Shown: positions 1 to 9,621, counted from the stretch's first letter. The stretch: DNA of 64,000 nucleotides from Porphyromonas somerae DSM 23386 (GCF_000372405.1 NZ_AQVC01000007.1:111-64110), one strand, 5' to 3'. The notes: a model not told the origin generated them from the sequence alone. Numbers and translations are program-made.

Positions 1-115
1 ATATATTGAGTAAGATAGAGAGAATTGAGATATACATTCGAGATGTCATCTCAGAGTTTCTAAGAGCTATTGATAGTAGATAGCTATGATATTTGCCAGT
101 ATGTCACGATATAAT

Positions 116-224
116 TAGGTGACTATAGCACTAGGGATCCACCTCTTACCATTCCGAACAGAGAAGTTAAGCCTAGTCACGCCGATGGTACTTTTAACAA
201 GGGAGAGTAGGTAGTCGCCATTTT
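116..224 (+). rRNA. rrf: 5S ribosomal RNA
   Basis: The stretch contains the conserved 5S core CCATTCCGAACAGAGAAG followed by GCCGATGGTAC and GGGAGAGTAGGT, in the order and spacing expected for a bacterial 5S rRNA. Its ends (TTAGGTGACTA and AGTCGCCA) pair to form helix I. It is followed at once by an intrinsic terminator, so this is the 3' end of an rRNA operon whose 23S gene lies left of the window. Bases 1-115 are then the 23S-5S spacer; no tRNA fold is seen there. The exact ends are uncertain by a few bases. Confidence 0.95.
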
Positions 225-226
225 AC

Positions 227-273
227 AGAGAGAGACACTTTAGGAAGTTTTTCCTAGAGTGTCTCTCTTTTTT
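227..273 (+). terminator. Intrinsic terminator of the rRNA operon
   Basis: A long inverted repeat (AGAGAGACACTTTAGGAA against TTCCTAGAGTGTCTCTCT) with a four-base loop is followed by a run of six T residues, directly behind the 5S gene. Confidence 0.93.
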
Positions 274-328
274 ATTGTACTGTTTGCTGCCACTTTCCTC
301 TCCACCGCTGCTTTTGTAGCCAATCTTG

Positions 329-405
329 GACGAGTCGGACAAGTCGGACAGATCAGACGAGTCGGACAGATCGGACGAGTCGGACAGGTCGGATAGGTCA
401 GAAAG
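329..405. repeat. 9-bp tandem repeat, consensus GTCGGACRR
   Basis: About eight or nine head-to-tail copies of a 9-bp unit close to GTCGGACAG/GTCGGACGA lie between the rRNA terminator and the 3' end of the lamin-tail gene. Related tracts occur at 40343-40370 and, in inverse orientation, at 43041-43084. The period of 9 would encode a three-residue repeat, but no credible gene covers any of the three tracts, so this is read as non-coding simple-repeat DNA. Confidence 0.85.
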
Positions 406-645
406 GTGGGCAACTGCTGACCAATGCGATGAAGAGCACCTAAGTATTAAGTTAGCTTTATCTAGGGTTCTCTAGGGAGCAAGGTAGGTGGGGCTCTTTG
501 GTATCTTTGTGCTGTTGTAAGGGCCAGTTGTAATGATGCCCACTATGCCCTCTTTTGATTTGCTTTTTGGAGAATGTTCATGGAAAAGTTGGTAGAGTGT
601 CTGTCAAGCCCCTTGCAAGTGGTTTTGCTTGTTTCCATAAGCGCT
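406..645. other. Intergenic stretch with little recognisable content
   Basis: No gene, RNA fold or repeat family member is evident. The only signal is a TATCTTTG box at 502-509 on the plus strand, which matches the Bacteroidota -7 motif but has no plausible downstream gene on that strand, so it may be chance. Confidence 0.5.
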
Positions 646-2889
646 TTACTGTATGTGTAGCCACACAGAGCGGTAGAAGAGGTTGCTGGGCTCCTTTTCA
701 GGGTGCTGGAATTGTAGGACAAGTACCATTAACATACTTGGAAAGGGTAGATTGCCTATCCGTATACTTTGAAGGGTATTGGTGATTTCCTCCCCTTGAG
801 AGGTCATTAGCAGATCGCCGTTGATTGAGTAGAGTGTTAATGTTGCAAGTGGTGCATATACTTGTAGTAATGGCTCTACTTGTTTGTAGGTGAGTATGGG
901 GTCTTCTGGCCACTCTATATAATAGTTGCCTCTATCCGGTAGAGGCATCCCGTTTGCACTATTGGGTCGTCCTGGTGTACCGCCTGTATTTTTATTATTG
1001 CCATTTGCTTGAGCTCTTTGCCAGCTCTCCTTTTTAGTACCATCGGCACTTGGCGAGAGGCGTTCGAGTGAGAACCCAGTTCGATCGTTACTGGTATCTC
1101 CTAGCCACTGGCGTCGATAGACAACTTGGTCTATCACCTCGCCATTGGAGTGAGCACGGAGTGCCACTTCTGAATAGGTGGTGGAGATACTTGGGAAGTC
1201 TATTCTCTCTACAAATGTATGGCTATCGTGTTCAGGGTATAAGCGGGGAAGGGCATCTGGGTAAGGTGTGAGTACCACATAGCTATTGGGTTGCAATAGG
1301 TAGTCGTTGGGGACAATTAGCCAGGAGGTGGAGGTAATACTCTCCTCCTTATTTCGATACGTCAGATAGAGATCTGCAAGATTGACTGCCTTTGTTGAGG
1401 TGTTGAATAGCTCAATATACTTCTCTCCTGTAGTGGGTGGAGAGAGGAGCAGCTCATTGATTACGATGCTCTTAGGTGCTACATTTCTATATGGCTGAAG
1501 TGTTGTGGGCATACCTGGAGTGCCACCGTTGGGATTTGTGGAGCGTCGCCATAGGTCTGGCTGATAGCCTACCCGCTCTATTGAGGCTTTGCCTTTGGGA
1601 ACACCTTCACCATAGATTTGTGAATTGAAGTTTACCTCATCATGGGTTTTATTGTCACTCCCTACAAGTCGCAACTTAAAGCTTCCGCTCAAAGCTGGAA
1701 ACTCTGGCATTGGTACCAGAGTCGCTACTCTGGTGGGGTAGGGGTTGCTCTCAAGATAGAGTATGGCAAATGCCCCGTGTGCTAGCACTATATTTGGCAA
1801 TGGGTATTTTGATTTTCCGTAGTGGAGAGTGTAAAGAGCTAGATTTTGCTGTGCACCAGTATTATTGTAGAGCTCTATGTACTTAGTACCTTGAAGGGGG
1901 CCATCATCTGGTGGTGAGGCCATTACCTCTGTAATGAATATACCTTCTGGGATGATGGTGGTGCCAGGTTGGATAGATTCGATATCAATTTGGAAGGAGA
2001 GGTCTACATACTTCCCATTCCTATCTATTAGGTTTTTAATCTCAAAGTGGTAGCTATTTCCAGGCATGAAAGTAGCTCCTAGATTGATGACGATTTCTTC
2101 GGCCTTGTCTCCTGAGTAGATGGTGGGTTGAAATCCAGCGCAGGTGACCGTAGCATCTCGGATCGAGATTGGTTCTGAAAGCTTGAGGTGTACCCGTCCT
2201 GATTGCTCAGCCCATTGCTCTTGGATATGGAGTTTTTCCTCTTCTCCCCCAGTATTATCCTGGATAATCTTGGGAAGGATATAAGCGTTATTGAGCTTTT
2301 TCTTTGAGGTGAATTTTGTGCGAAGGCTCATTCGCCAATAGGGGCGACCTTCGGGTAGTTCAATCCACTCGCCTTGACGGAGCCCGGAAACTGGAGTGAA
2401 CCATCGGAAACGTATCCCTTTTGTAGCGTGGTAGTCTACCTCTACTTGGACTTTCTGCCACAGTTGGTAGCCACTATTATTTTGCCATGAGGTGAGTACC
2501 GTGCTTGAAAGTTTACGGCTCTCTGTGGAGCTTATTTTCTGGTAGGTCTCTTTGATTAGTCCAATGCTAGTATTGTTTTTAGTAGGCACCACCTTGTAAT
2601 AGTATCGAAAGTTGCCTACTTCTTGGTTGAATAGGGTTACTTCAAAGGTATTGCTACTGGTCGGAAGGTCTTGGAATACAAAGCCGAGGCTCCAAGAGAA
2701 ACTCTCTGAAGCCTCGGAGGTAAAGTCCTTATAGATAACGGCACCGCCCGACTTGCCATTGTTTTGGTGCCTTGCGATGCCATCCTCAATGATAAACTCG
2801 TCCAGATCACCCGTCCACCCCCCTTGGGCGTGAGCGAGCTGCGGTGACAGTAGAAGTAGCAGTAGAAGGAGTAGAAAGTGCTGCTTCAT
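646..2889 (-). CDS. Secreted lamin-tail-domain (LTD) protein
   Basis: The 747-residue product starts with a signal peptide (MKQHFL, a leucine run, then AHA-QGG), so it is exported. Two LTD-type Ig-fold domains are visible. The first is near residues 320-420 (FITEVMASPP, KYIELYNNTG), and the second is near 475-580 (IVINELLLSPP, KYIELFNTS). The motif [I/F]-E-L-[Y/F]-N is the LTD hallmark. The N-terminal third resembles a lectin- or laminin-like beta sandwich but is not recognised. The last 80 residues (LQVYAPLATLTLYSINGDLL) resemble the beta-sandwich sorting domains of the type IX secretion system, but the fit is loose. It is the last gene of the operon, starting 4 bp after lipA. Function is unknown; LTD proteins in this phylum are usually surface or secreted and often accompany nucleases or adhesins. 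Confidence 0.85.
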   Translation of the reverse strand: MKQHFLLLLLLLLLSPQLAHAQGGWTGDLDEFIIEDGIARHQNNGKSGGAVIYKDFTSEASESFSWSLGFVFQDLPTSSNTFEVTLFNQEVGNFRYYYKVVPTKNNTSIGLIKETYQKISSTESRKLSSTVLTSWQNNSGYQLWQKVQVEVDYHATKGIRFRWFTPVSGLRQGEWIELPEGRPYWRMSLRTKFTSKKKLNNAYILPKIIQDNTGGEEEKLHIQEQWAEQSGRVHLKLSEPISIRDATVTCAGFQPTIYSGDKAEEIVINLGATFMPGNSYHFEIKNLIDRNGKYVDLSFQIDIESIQPGTTIIPEGIFITEVMASPPDDGPLQGTKYIELYNNTGAQQNLALYTLHYGKSKYPLPNIVLAHGAFAILYLESNPYPTRVATLVPMPEFPALSGSFKLRLVGSDNKTHDEVNFNSQIYGEGVPKGKASIERVGYQPDLWRRSTNPNGGTPGMPTTLQPYRNVAPKSIVINELLLSPPTTGEKYIELFNTSTKAVNLADLYLTYRNKEESITSTSWLIVPNDYLLQPNSYVVLTPYPDALPRLYPEHDSHTFVERIDFPSISTTYSEVALRAHSNGEVIDQVVYRRQWLGDTSNDRTGFSLERLSPSADGTKKESWQRAQANGNNKNTGGTPGRPNSANGMPLPDRGNYYIEWPEDPILTYKQVEPLLQVYAPLATLTLYSINGDLLMTSQGEEITNTLQSIRIGNLPFPSMLMVLVLQFQHPEKEPSNLFYRSVWLHIQ

Positions 2890-2893
2890 CTAG

Positions 2894-3802
2894 TTACTTT
2901 TGAAGGAGATCTGTGAGATTGATATGCCCTTTAGCTACTTCAAACTGTTGGTCTGCTCTATAGGAGGAGCGCACAAGCGGTCCGCTCTCTACGTGTGAAA
3001 GTCCCATCGCCTCACCCTCCTCTTTGTAGGCTTTGAATTGGTCGGGGTGCACATACTCCTCCACTGGTATATTCTGATGACTAGGGCGTAGGTATTGTCC
3101 AATGGTCAGTGTCGAAACTCCCGCCTCAAGGCAGTCGGCAAATAGTTCCTTAACCTCATCTGGTGTTTCGCCCAGACCTACCATAATGCCACTCTTGGTA
3201 ACAAAGCCACGCTCGGAGATATGCTTCAATACTTTGAGACTATTCTCGTAAGTGGCACGGTGGCGAACGGTGGGGGTCAGGCGTCGTACCGTCTCAAGGT
3301 TATGGGCTACCACATCGGGCTGGCTTTCCAAGACCAAGTCGAGAGACGCTAGCTGTCCTCCAAAGTCAGGGAGCAGTACTTCTATCGTGGCGTGCGGATT
3401 CAGCCGACGCACCTCCTCAATCGTTTGCCGCCAATGCTCCGCTCCTCCATCGGGCAGGTCATCTCTATCCACCGAAGTGATCACCACATACTTAAGTCCC
3501 ATCCTGCGGACACTCTCCGCCACACGCCTAGGTTCATCAGGATCGAGGGGAGCGGGTGTTTTACACGAAGGGGTGCCACAGAAGCGACATGCACGGGTAC
3601 ACTCATTGCCTCCAATCATAAAGGTGGCGGTACCACGACTCCAGCACTCAGCTTGGTTGGGGCAACGGCCACTACTACAGATGGTATGTAAAGCCGCCTC
3701 CTTAATGGTTTCAGAAGTGCCAGAATAGCTATCGGTGCTAGAGATACTAATTTTTAGCCAATCGGGCTTACGAAGTGGCCGTTCTTTCTTGCCCTCTATC
3801 AT
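2894..3802 (-). CDS. lipA: Lipoyl synthase
   Basis: Radical-SAM enzyme that inserts two sulfur atoms into protein-bound octanoyl groups to make the lipoyl cofactor of 2-oxoacid dehydrogenases and the glycine cleavage system. The auxiliary cluster motif C-SSGR-C-PNQAE-C is near residues 41-52, and the radical-SAM motif CTRACRFC is near 67-74. The C-terminal RSSYRAD contains the conserved serine that ligates the auxiliary cluster. At 302 residues the length is normal. The start codon overlaps the stop of the DPP IV gene by 4 bp (ATGA), so translation is likely coupled. Confidence 0.97.
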   Translation of the reverse strand: MIEGKKERPLRKPDWLKISISSTDSYSGTSETIKEAALHTICSSGRCPNQAECWSRGTATFMIGGNECTRACRFCGTPSCKTPAPLDPDEPRRVAESVRRMGLKYVVITSVDRDDLPDGGAEHWRQTIEEVRRLNPHATIEVLLPDFGGQLASLDLVLESQPDVVAHNLETVRRLTPTVRHRATYENSLKVLKHISERGFVTKSGIMVGLGETPDEVKELFADCLEAGVSTLTIGQYLRPSHQNIPVEEYVHPDQFKAYKEEGEAMGLSHVESGPLVRSSYRADQQFEVAKGHINLTDLLQK

Positions 3803-5973
3803 CTCATTAAGCTATTTTTGAAGTGATTCGTTATCTGCCTATATAGGTGGTTGCGTGTATTCCCTCCGTAGATGCTGTGGTTTTTATCGGTATAGACGAG
3901 CATCCTATAATCCTTATTTGCTTCAACCAATGCAGGGACCAGATGCATCACGTTCTGCATGTGTACATTATCGTCGGCCGTACCTTGGATAATAAGTAGA
4001 TCCCCCTTCAGACCCCTTACATAGGGCATTACTGAAGTCGCTTGATATCCCTTGGCATTCTCTTGGGGCGTGCGCATATATCTCTCTGTATAGATCGTGT
4101 CGTATAGCCCCCAATCGGTTGGCGGAGCGACTGCTACGCCTGCTGCGAAGGTGCCTTGTCCACGGGTCATGGTCATCAGCGTCATGTACCCTCCAAAGCT
4201 CCAGCCAAAGATACCGATCCGCTTGGCATCAATGTAGGGAAGTTGCCCCAGAGCTTGAGCTGCCTCCACCTGGTCTTGAGTCTCAAGAATACCCATTTGT
4301 AGATAGGTGCATTTCTTGAAATCGCTTCCACGACCACCAGTGCCACGTCCATCTACAGCAACTACCACAAATCCCTCTTGTGCTAGATACTCTTCCCAGC
4401 CAAAGCTAAAGCGATTCTCCACCGTCTGTGATCCGGGACCGCTATACTGAGTCATCACGAGAGGGTATTGCTTATTGGGGTCAAAGCCCTCTGGCTTGAT
4501 CATCCAAGCATTCAGTTGCTGACCACTTTGGGTATTTACTTTGATAAACTCGCGCTGATTATATCTGATCTGTGCCAATCTATTTTTCAATGTCTGGTTA
4601 TCCTCCAGTAGCGTTAGCGTCTTGGCATCTTTCGTTCGGCAAATCTGGTATCTAGGCACTTCTGTCGCCGATGAGTGGTTGAGTAGATAGTAGCTCAGGT
4701 CACTGCTAAAGGTGGCATTGCTCCAGCCACTCTCTGGGGAGAGATAACGGATCTTTCCTTTGCGGTCTTGAGCCACCACCACCCGATCCATTGGGGTGGG
4801 GTAGGCGATAGAATAAATGAGTTCGCCCTGAGGAGAAACCCCATAAAAGGTATCGATATCATACTCACCTTTGGTTGCCTGCTCCTGACGTGTACCTGCC
4901 TTATCGTAGCGGTAGAGCTGTGGGCGACCCGAGGTTTCAGAGACATAGTAAGCCCCTTGAGGAGTGAAGGCCAATTGTAACACCCAGCTATTGCTATCGA
5001 TATAGCGGTCATCTTTATCTTCAATCCAGAGGCGTGCCACCTGACTTTGAGGGTTGACCTGATAGGAGCGAAGGTGATTTTGATGCCTATTGAGGGTAAA
5101 GACGTAAAGGCTCTCCTCGTGAAACTCTAACCGAGGGATATAGAATTCCTCTTTTATCCCAAGATCAACGGTAGAGGTTTTGCGATTGTCAAGGTGGTAA
5201 AGGTGGATGGAAATCTTGCTATTCTCCTCACCAGCCTTTGGGTACTTAAATTGGTAGGTAAAGGGGTATAGCCCGGTGCCATACACCGCCATATCATACT
5301 GCTTTACCTGGCTTTCGTCGGACCGTACATAGGCCAGATACTGGCTATCCTTGCTCCAGCTCATCAGACTTGTGACGTAGAGCTCCTCTTCGTAGACCCA
5401 GTCGGTCACGCCATTGAGCACTTCATTCCACTTGCCATCGGTAGTCACTTGCACCTCCGTATCAAAGTCAAACTTCTTGATGTAGATATTATTATCCACC
5501 ACAAAGGCACAGCTACGACCGTCAGGCGAGAGGAGGGGAACACGTACCCGACGCCCCTCCGCAGTCAGTGGCTCTACCCTATTGCGACGCACGTCGTAAT
5601 GATAAGCATCATACGTAGCACTTCGGCGGTAGATAGGTTTCCAATCTCGCAGAATGATGATATGGTGCCCACTATCACTGATGAGGTAGTCGCTAAAAGT
5701 ATCAAAGTCGCAGTCACGAGCTTTTTGGGTGTCAAAGAGTACGGCTACTTCTTTGCCCGTTTCATAGCTATACTGTACTAGTCGAGTGCCATCATCCGAG
5801 ATGACCGTGTAGCTCTTTCCATCTACCATGGGACGGAAGCCATAGCCTGCACTCTGTGGCCAATATCTGCCACCTGTGATCGCCTCTAGTGAAATTCCCT
5901 CTGCCCTGCTTTGGGTAAAGCAAAGGAGTATGAGTACTCCAAGTGTAACTAGCCTCTTAAGTCTTATATCCAT
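3799..5973 (-). CDS. Dipeptidyl peptidase IV (S9 family)
   Basis: The 724-residue exported serine peptidase has a signal peptide at about 1-24 (LGVLILLCFTQSRA). An eight-bladed beta-propeller fills roughly residues 40-480, and an alpha/beta-hydrolase domain follows. The propeller carries the DPP IV signature DWVYEEELY, whose paired glutamates bind the free N-terminus of substrate. The catalytic serine is in GWSFGGYM, with the Asp in GTADDNVH and the His in DKNHSIYG. It removes X-Pro and X-Ala dipeptides from peptides in the periplasm or at the surface, which fits a peptide-fermenting organism. It sits between dapL (45 bp upstream) and lipA (4-bp overlap). Confidence 0.95.
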   Translation of the reverse strand: MDIRLKRLVTLGVLILLCFTQSRAEGISLEAITGGRYWPQSAGYGFRPMVDGKSYTVISDDGTRLVQYSYETGKEVAVLFDTQKARDCDFDTFSDYLISDSGHHIIILRDWKPIYRRSATYDAYHYDVRRNRVEPLTAEGRRVRVPLLSPDGRSCAFVVDNNIYIKKFDFDTEVQVTTDGKWNEVLNGVTDWVYEEELYVTSLMSWSKDSQYLAYVRSDESQVKQYDMAVYGTGLYPFTYQFKYPKAGEENSKISIHLYHLDNRKTSTVDLGIKEEFYIPRLEFHEESLYVFTLNRHQNHLRSYQVNPQSQVARLWIEDKDDRYIDSNSWVLQLAFTPQGAYYVSETSGRPQLYRYDKAGTRQEQATKGEYDIDTFYGVSPQGELIYSIAYPTPMDRVVVAQDRKGKIRYLSPESGWSNATFSSDLSYYLLNHSSATEVPRYQICRTKDAKTLTLLEDNQTLKNRLAQIRYNQREFIKVNTQSGQQLNAWMIKPEGFDPNKQYPLVMTQYSGPGSQTVENRFSFGWEEYLAQEGFVVVAVDGRGTGGRGSDFKKCTYLQMGILETQDQVEAAQALGQLPYIDAKRIGIFGWSFGGYMTLMTMTRGQGTFAAGVAVAPPTDWGLYDTIYTERYMRTPQENAKGYQATSVMPYVRGLKGDLLIIQGTADDNVHMQNVMHLVPALVEANKDYRMLVYTDKNHSIYGGNTRNHLYRQITNHFKNSLMR

Positions 5974-6018
5974 TATTTATCTGTTGCTATTGGTTTTAAC
6001 ATTAGTAGTTTTGTGCTT

Positions 6019-7224
6019 TTATTTGGTGAGCCGTTGCATCGCTTCAGCAGTAGCTTCGTGAGTGCTAAAGGCGGAGAGACGGAAGTAGCCTTCACCCTCT
6101 AGCCCAAAGCCAACACCTGGCGTGCCAACAATCTGCTTCTCGGTGAGTAGGTAATTGAAGTAATCCCACGATGCAGGGTACTCTTCGGGTGTCTTGAGCC
6201 AAATATAGGGCGAGGAGACGCCTCCATAGTGTGCTACCCCGATCTCAGTGAGTGCCTCCCTAATGGTCTGGGCATTCTGTAGGTAGTAATCGATATTGGC
6301 ACGTACCTCGGCCTTTCCCTCTGGAGTGTAGATAGCTGCGGCGCCCCTTTGGCTAATGTAACTAGCCCCATTGAACTTGGTGGTCTGCCTACGGCTCCAC
6401 ATGGCATTGAGCCCGCCTGGAAGCGACTTGGGCACCACTGTATAACCACACCGCACGCCAGTAAAGCCAGCCGTCTTGGAGTAGCTTCGGAATTCAATCG
6501 CACACTCCTTCGCTCCCTCTATCTCGTAAATGCTGTGAGGTACATTCTCCTCACGGATAAAGGCTTCATAGGCGGCATCAAAGAGGATGAGAGCATCGTG
6601 CTCACGGGCGTACTCCACAAACTTCTTTAGCTCATCGTAGGTGAGGGTAGTGCCCGTGGGGTTATTGGGATAGCAGAGGTAGATGATATCTACTGGCTGC
6701 TGAGGAAGTGGCGGAATGAAATCATTGCCTTGGCTACAAGGGAGATAGGTGAGTTGGCTCCACTGTCCACTCTCGGCAAGATAATCACCTGCCCGCCCTG
6801 CAAGGGCGTTGCTATCGACATAGACCGGGTAAACGGGGTCGGTGACTGCTATCCGCACATCATTGCTAAAGAGGTCCACAATGTTAGCGGTATCGCTTTT
6901 GGCTCCATCGCTTACAAAGATCTCATCTGGTGCTAGTTCTACTCCTCTCGAGGCATAGTCATGCTGCACAATCAGCTCACGCAAAAAGGCATAGCCCTGC
7001 TCTGGCCCATACCCTTTGAGAGTCTTGCCACTCGACATCTCATCCACCGCCTCGTGCATCGCCTTGATAACGGTTGGGGGAAGGGGGCGAGTGACGTCAC
7101 CAATCCCCATGCGTAGAATCTTCGCTTCGGGATGAGCCTCTTGATACTTAGTAATTCGCCGATTGATCTCGGCAAATAGATAGCTCCCAGGGAGCTTATT
7201 AAATTGGTTGTTTATCTTTTTCAT
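6019..7224 (-). CDS. dapL: LL-diaminopimelate aminotransferase
   Basis: PLP-dependent class I/II aminotransferase that converts tetrahydrodipicolinate directly to LL-diaminopimelate, the short route to meso-DAP and lysine. The PLP lysine is in SYSKTAGFTG, with the substrate-arm motifs GIGDVTRPLP near the N-terminus and YPNNPTGT in the middle. The start is placed at MKKINNQFNKLPGSYLF (7224), because it forms an ATGA overlap with the dapF stop. A longer reading frame from 7299 would add 25 residues that match nothing in the family. The product is 401 residues, the usual length. Confidence 0.96.
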   Translation of the reverse strand: MKKINNQFNKLPGSYLFAEINRRITKYQEAHPEAKILRMGIGDVTRPLPPTVIKAMHEAVDEMSSGKTLKGYGPEQGYAFLRELIVQHDYASRGVELAPDEIFVSDGAKSDTANIVDLFSNDVRIAVTDPVYPVYVDSNALAGRAGDYLAESGQWSQLTYLPCSQGNDFIPPLPQQPVDIIYLCYPNNPTGTTLTYDELKKFVEYAREHDALILFDAAYEAFIREENVPHSIYEIEGAKECAIEFRSYSKTAGFTGVRCGYTVVPKSLPGGLNAMWSRRQTTKFNGASYISQRGAAAIYTPEGKAEVRANIDYYLQNAQTIREALTEIGVAHYGGVSSPYIWLKTPEEYPASWDYFNYLLTEKQIVGTPGVGFGLEGEGYFRLSAFSTHEATAEAMQRLTK

Positions 7225-8021
7225 ATCGTTACGATTCCTTGGTAAACATACGTAGCTGGCCCCGTCATATAGACAGGGTCGCTCTCCTTGCCACTCCACT
7301 CAATCACGAGAGAGCCGCCAGGCATCTCTATCTTCACTTTATGGGCGACCAAACCGAGGTTGATTGCAGCAACAGCCGTGGCGGTAGCCCCTGTGCCACA
7401 CGCCTGAGTGAGCCCCGAACCACGTTCCCATACCCTCATCTTAATCGTGCTGGGGTCTTGGATCATAGCGACTTCATAATTAACGCCATCGGGAAAGGCT
7501 GCGTCGTGCTCCACCTTTGACCCCACCTCTGCAAGAGGGTAATCATCAGGGTCGCTCTCAATAAAGTGGATAAAGTGGGGGTTGCCGACAGAGATGTAGC
7601 TCCCCTCTACCCCTTGTACTCGTTTCCCTACCTCCAGCACTCGGGGCAATCCCATATCCACTCTAGCCGCCATTACCTCTTCCCCTTCTAGCGTAAGGGC
7701 AAGTATTTTATCGCCCGACTGCGTCTCAATCGTCATCGGATTCGAGCGGTCCAGCCCCCTCTCGTAGAGGAGCTTAGCCACACAGCGGATAGCATTACCA
7801 CACATCAGCCCTTCCGACCCATCGAGATTGAAGATCCGCATCATATAATGACCCGATGGTTGCCGTTGGTAGGTGATCACCCCATCACCGCCGATCCCCT
7901 TTCGTCGGTCGCTATATTGACGAGCAAATTGGGCAATGTCTGCCAGTGGATACTTGTCTAGGTCTATGTAAATGTAGTCGTTGCCCAGACCGTGTAACTT
8001 ATCAAATATTATTTGGCTCAT
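7221..8021 (-). CDS. dapF: Diaminopimelate epimerase
   Basis: Cofactor-independent epimerase that turns LL-DAP into meso-DAP for peptidoglycan and lysine. The two catalytic cysteines are visible in SEGLMCGNAIRC and LTQACGTGATA. The product is 266 residues, the normal length. It is linked by ATGA overlaps to the antiporter gene upstream and to dapL downstream, so two consecutive steps of the aminotransferase pathway are co-translated. Confidence 0.97.
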   Translation of the reverse strand: MSQIIFDKLHGLGNDYIYIDLDKYPLADIAQFARQYSDRRKGIGGDGVITYQRQPSGHYMMRIFNLDGSEGLMCGNAIRCVAKLLYERGLDRSNPMTIETQSGDKILALTLEGEEVMAARVDMGLPRVLEVGKRVQGVEGSYISVGNPHFIHFIESDPDDYPLAEVGSKVEHDAAFPDGVNYEVAMIQDPSTIKMRVWERGSGLTQACGTGATATAVAAINLGLVAHKVKIEMPGGSLVIEWSGKESDPVYMTGPATYVYQGIVTI

Positions 8022-9535
8022 GCGTTGCTATCCAAACTATAGTTATTAACTCCCAGCTCCTCATAAGCTTGTACCAGCGCCTCTTGGTCGTCCGATATAA
8101 ATAGGACGTGGTCATCTACCCGAAGCTGAGTATGCCCACGGGGAATGAAAAACTGCCCCTCCCTCTGTACCATTATGGCTAGGGTGTGGTCGGGAAGCTC
8201 CAGGTCACGCATCATATCACTCTTGCTGAGCATCTGCTCATTCACGATGATTTCCGAAATAGCACTCTTGATCTGCTGAGGTAGATTGATGTCGGTAAAG
8301 ACATTTTCCCTCACCGAGTAGTCGATAAGGTCCAGCCTATCCGCCATCGTATGCACCGTAGTTCCCTGAATCAGTAGGGAGAGGATGGTAATGAAGAAGA
8401 CGATGGCAAAGGTGAGTTGTGCATGCTCCAGACCAGCCACCCACGGAGATATCGCAAAGATAATCGGCACCGCTCCACGCAAGCCCACCCAACTGGTGTA
8501 GAGCTGTGCTTTGGCACTAAACTTACCCCAAAAGGGAAGCAGCGTGAGGAATACCGATAGCGGACGCCCAAAGAAGAGCATAAATAGCGAAATGTATAGC
8601 GCGGGGAGTGCTAGCTTCATCATGTAAGGGACATCTACCAAAAGTCCCAGTGTCAAGAACATCACCAATTGGCTGAGCCACTGCATACCATCAAAAAACT
8701 TGGCGATGGTATGACTGTACTGCATGCGAGAATTGCCAATCACCAAGCCCCCAACATAGACTGCCAAGTAGCCATTGCCCTGTACCGTATTGGTGAGGGA
8801 GTAGATGAAAAAGGCGATAAAGAGCATCAGTATTGGATAGAGCGACGTGGCATAGAGGTTGGCTCTATTGACCAGCCAAATGGCACCTTTCCCGAGTACG
8901 AAGCCGAGGAGTAGTCCGAGTGAAAATTGAACTACAAACATCAAAACCCCGTCCCATATCGTAACGCTATCTCCTTGGCTAATCATCTGTATCAGCACCA
9001 TGGTGAGCATGTACGCCATAGGGTCGTTGCTACCACTCTCAAACTCTAGGAGTGGCTTGAGGTTTTGCTTCAGGTTGGTTTTCTTGCTCCTAAGAATCGA
9101 GAAGACCGACGCCGAGTCAGTTGAACTCATTACACTGGCAAAGAGGAGCGATTGTAGAAACGTGAGCTTGATCCCCATATCTAGCCATTGGAAAAGGAAG
9201 TAGATAAAGGTGCCCGTGAATAGTGCGGTCAATAGCACCCCCACTGTAGCTAGGAGCCCTCCAGGTGCCATAATAGGCTTGATCTCCTTAAAGGAGGTAT
9301 CCATACCACCCGAGAAGAGGATCACCACCAGAGCTACCGAGCCGATCGCCTGTGCAATCACTGGACTGTCAAAATTGATGAAGCCTGTGGCACCCGCTGC
9401 CATTCCCACACCTAGGAATAGGAGCAGGGTGGGCAGCCCAAATCTAAAACCAGTTTTGCTTAGAAATAATCCTAGTACAGCCAGTATAGAGCCGTACAGA
9501 AGTAGATGGTCGGTGGATAGTACCGTTAGTATCAT
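8018..9535 (-). CDS. Cation/proton antiporter with TrkA-C domain (CvrA/NhaP2 type)
   Basis: The 505-residue inner-membrane antiporter has about 12 hydrophobic segments in residues 1-400, with the CPA1 active-site region ESGSNDPMAYM. A cytoplasmic RCK_C/TrkA_C domain follows (about 415-490, with HTLAIMVQREGQFFIPRG and RVDDHVLFI). The family exchanges K+ or Na+ for H+; the specificity cannot be read from sequence. It is the first gene of the antiporter-dapF-dapL-DPP IV-lipA-LTD operon. The upstream region has a poor promoter match (TATATTGC), so the start of transcription is uncertain. Confidence 0.9.
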   Translation of the reverse strand: MILTVLSTDHLLLYGSILAVLGLFLSKTGFRFGLPTLLLFLGVGMAAGATGFINFDSPVIAQAIGSVALVVILFSGGMDTSFKEIKPIMAPGGLLATVGVLLTALFTGTFIYFLFQWLDMGIKLTFLQSLLFASVMSSTDSASVFSILRSKKTNLKQNLKPLLEFESGSNDPMAYMLTMVLIQMISQGDSVTIWDGVLMFVVQFSLGLLLGFVLGKGAIWLVNRANLYATSLYPILMLFIAFFIYSLTNTVQGNGYLAVYVGGLVIGNSRMQYSHTIAKFFDGMQWLSQLVMFLTLGLLVDVPYMMKLALPALYISLFMLFFGRPLSVFLTLLPFWGKFSAKAQLYTSWVGLRGAVPIIFAISPWVAGLEHAQLTFAIVFFITILSLLIQGTTVHTMADRLDLIDYSVRENVFTDINLPQQIKSAISEIIVNEQMLSKSDMMRDLELPDHTLAIMVQREGQFFIPRGHTQLRVDDHVLFISDDQEALVQAYEELGVNNYSLDSNA

Positions 9536-9621
9536 ATATTTGCTTCTAATATGTCATGTTCGTTTCAACTTGCAATATACCAAAAACGAATGAAAATACA
9601 GCCCCAACACCACTTGAAATG

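Noticed and set aside
1-115. tRNA in the spacer before 5S
   Set aside because: No cloverleaf or GTTCGANNC-like T-loop is seen.
555-785. Small plus-strand reading frame behind a TATCTTTG box
   Set aside because: It overlaps the 3' end of the lamin-tail gene in antisense and has no family features.
3252-3728. Plus-strand reading frame of 158 codons
   Set aside because: Entirely antisense to lipA, whose motifs are intact.
7225-7299. Longer N-terminus of the diaminopimelate aminotransferase
   Set aside because: It would overlap dapF by about 80 bp and adds sequence foreign to the family; the ATGA start is preferred.
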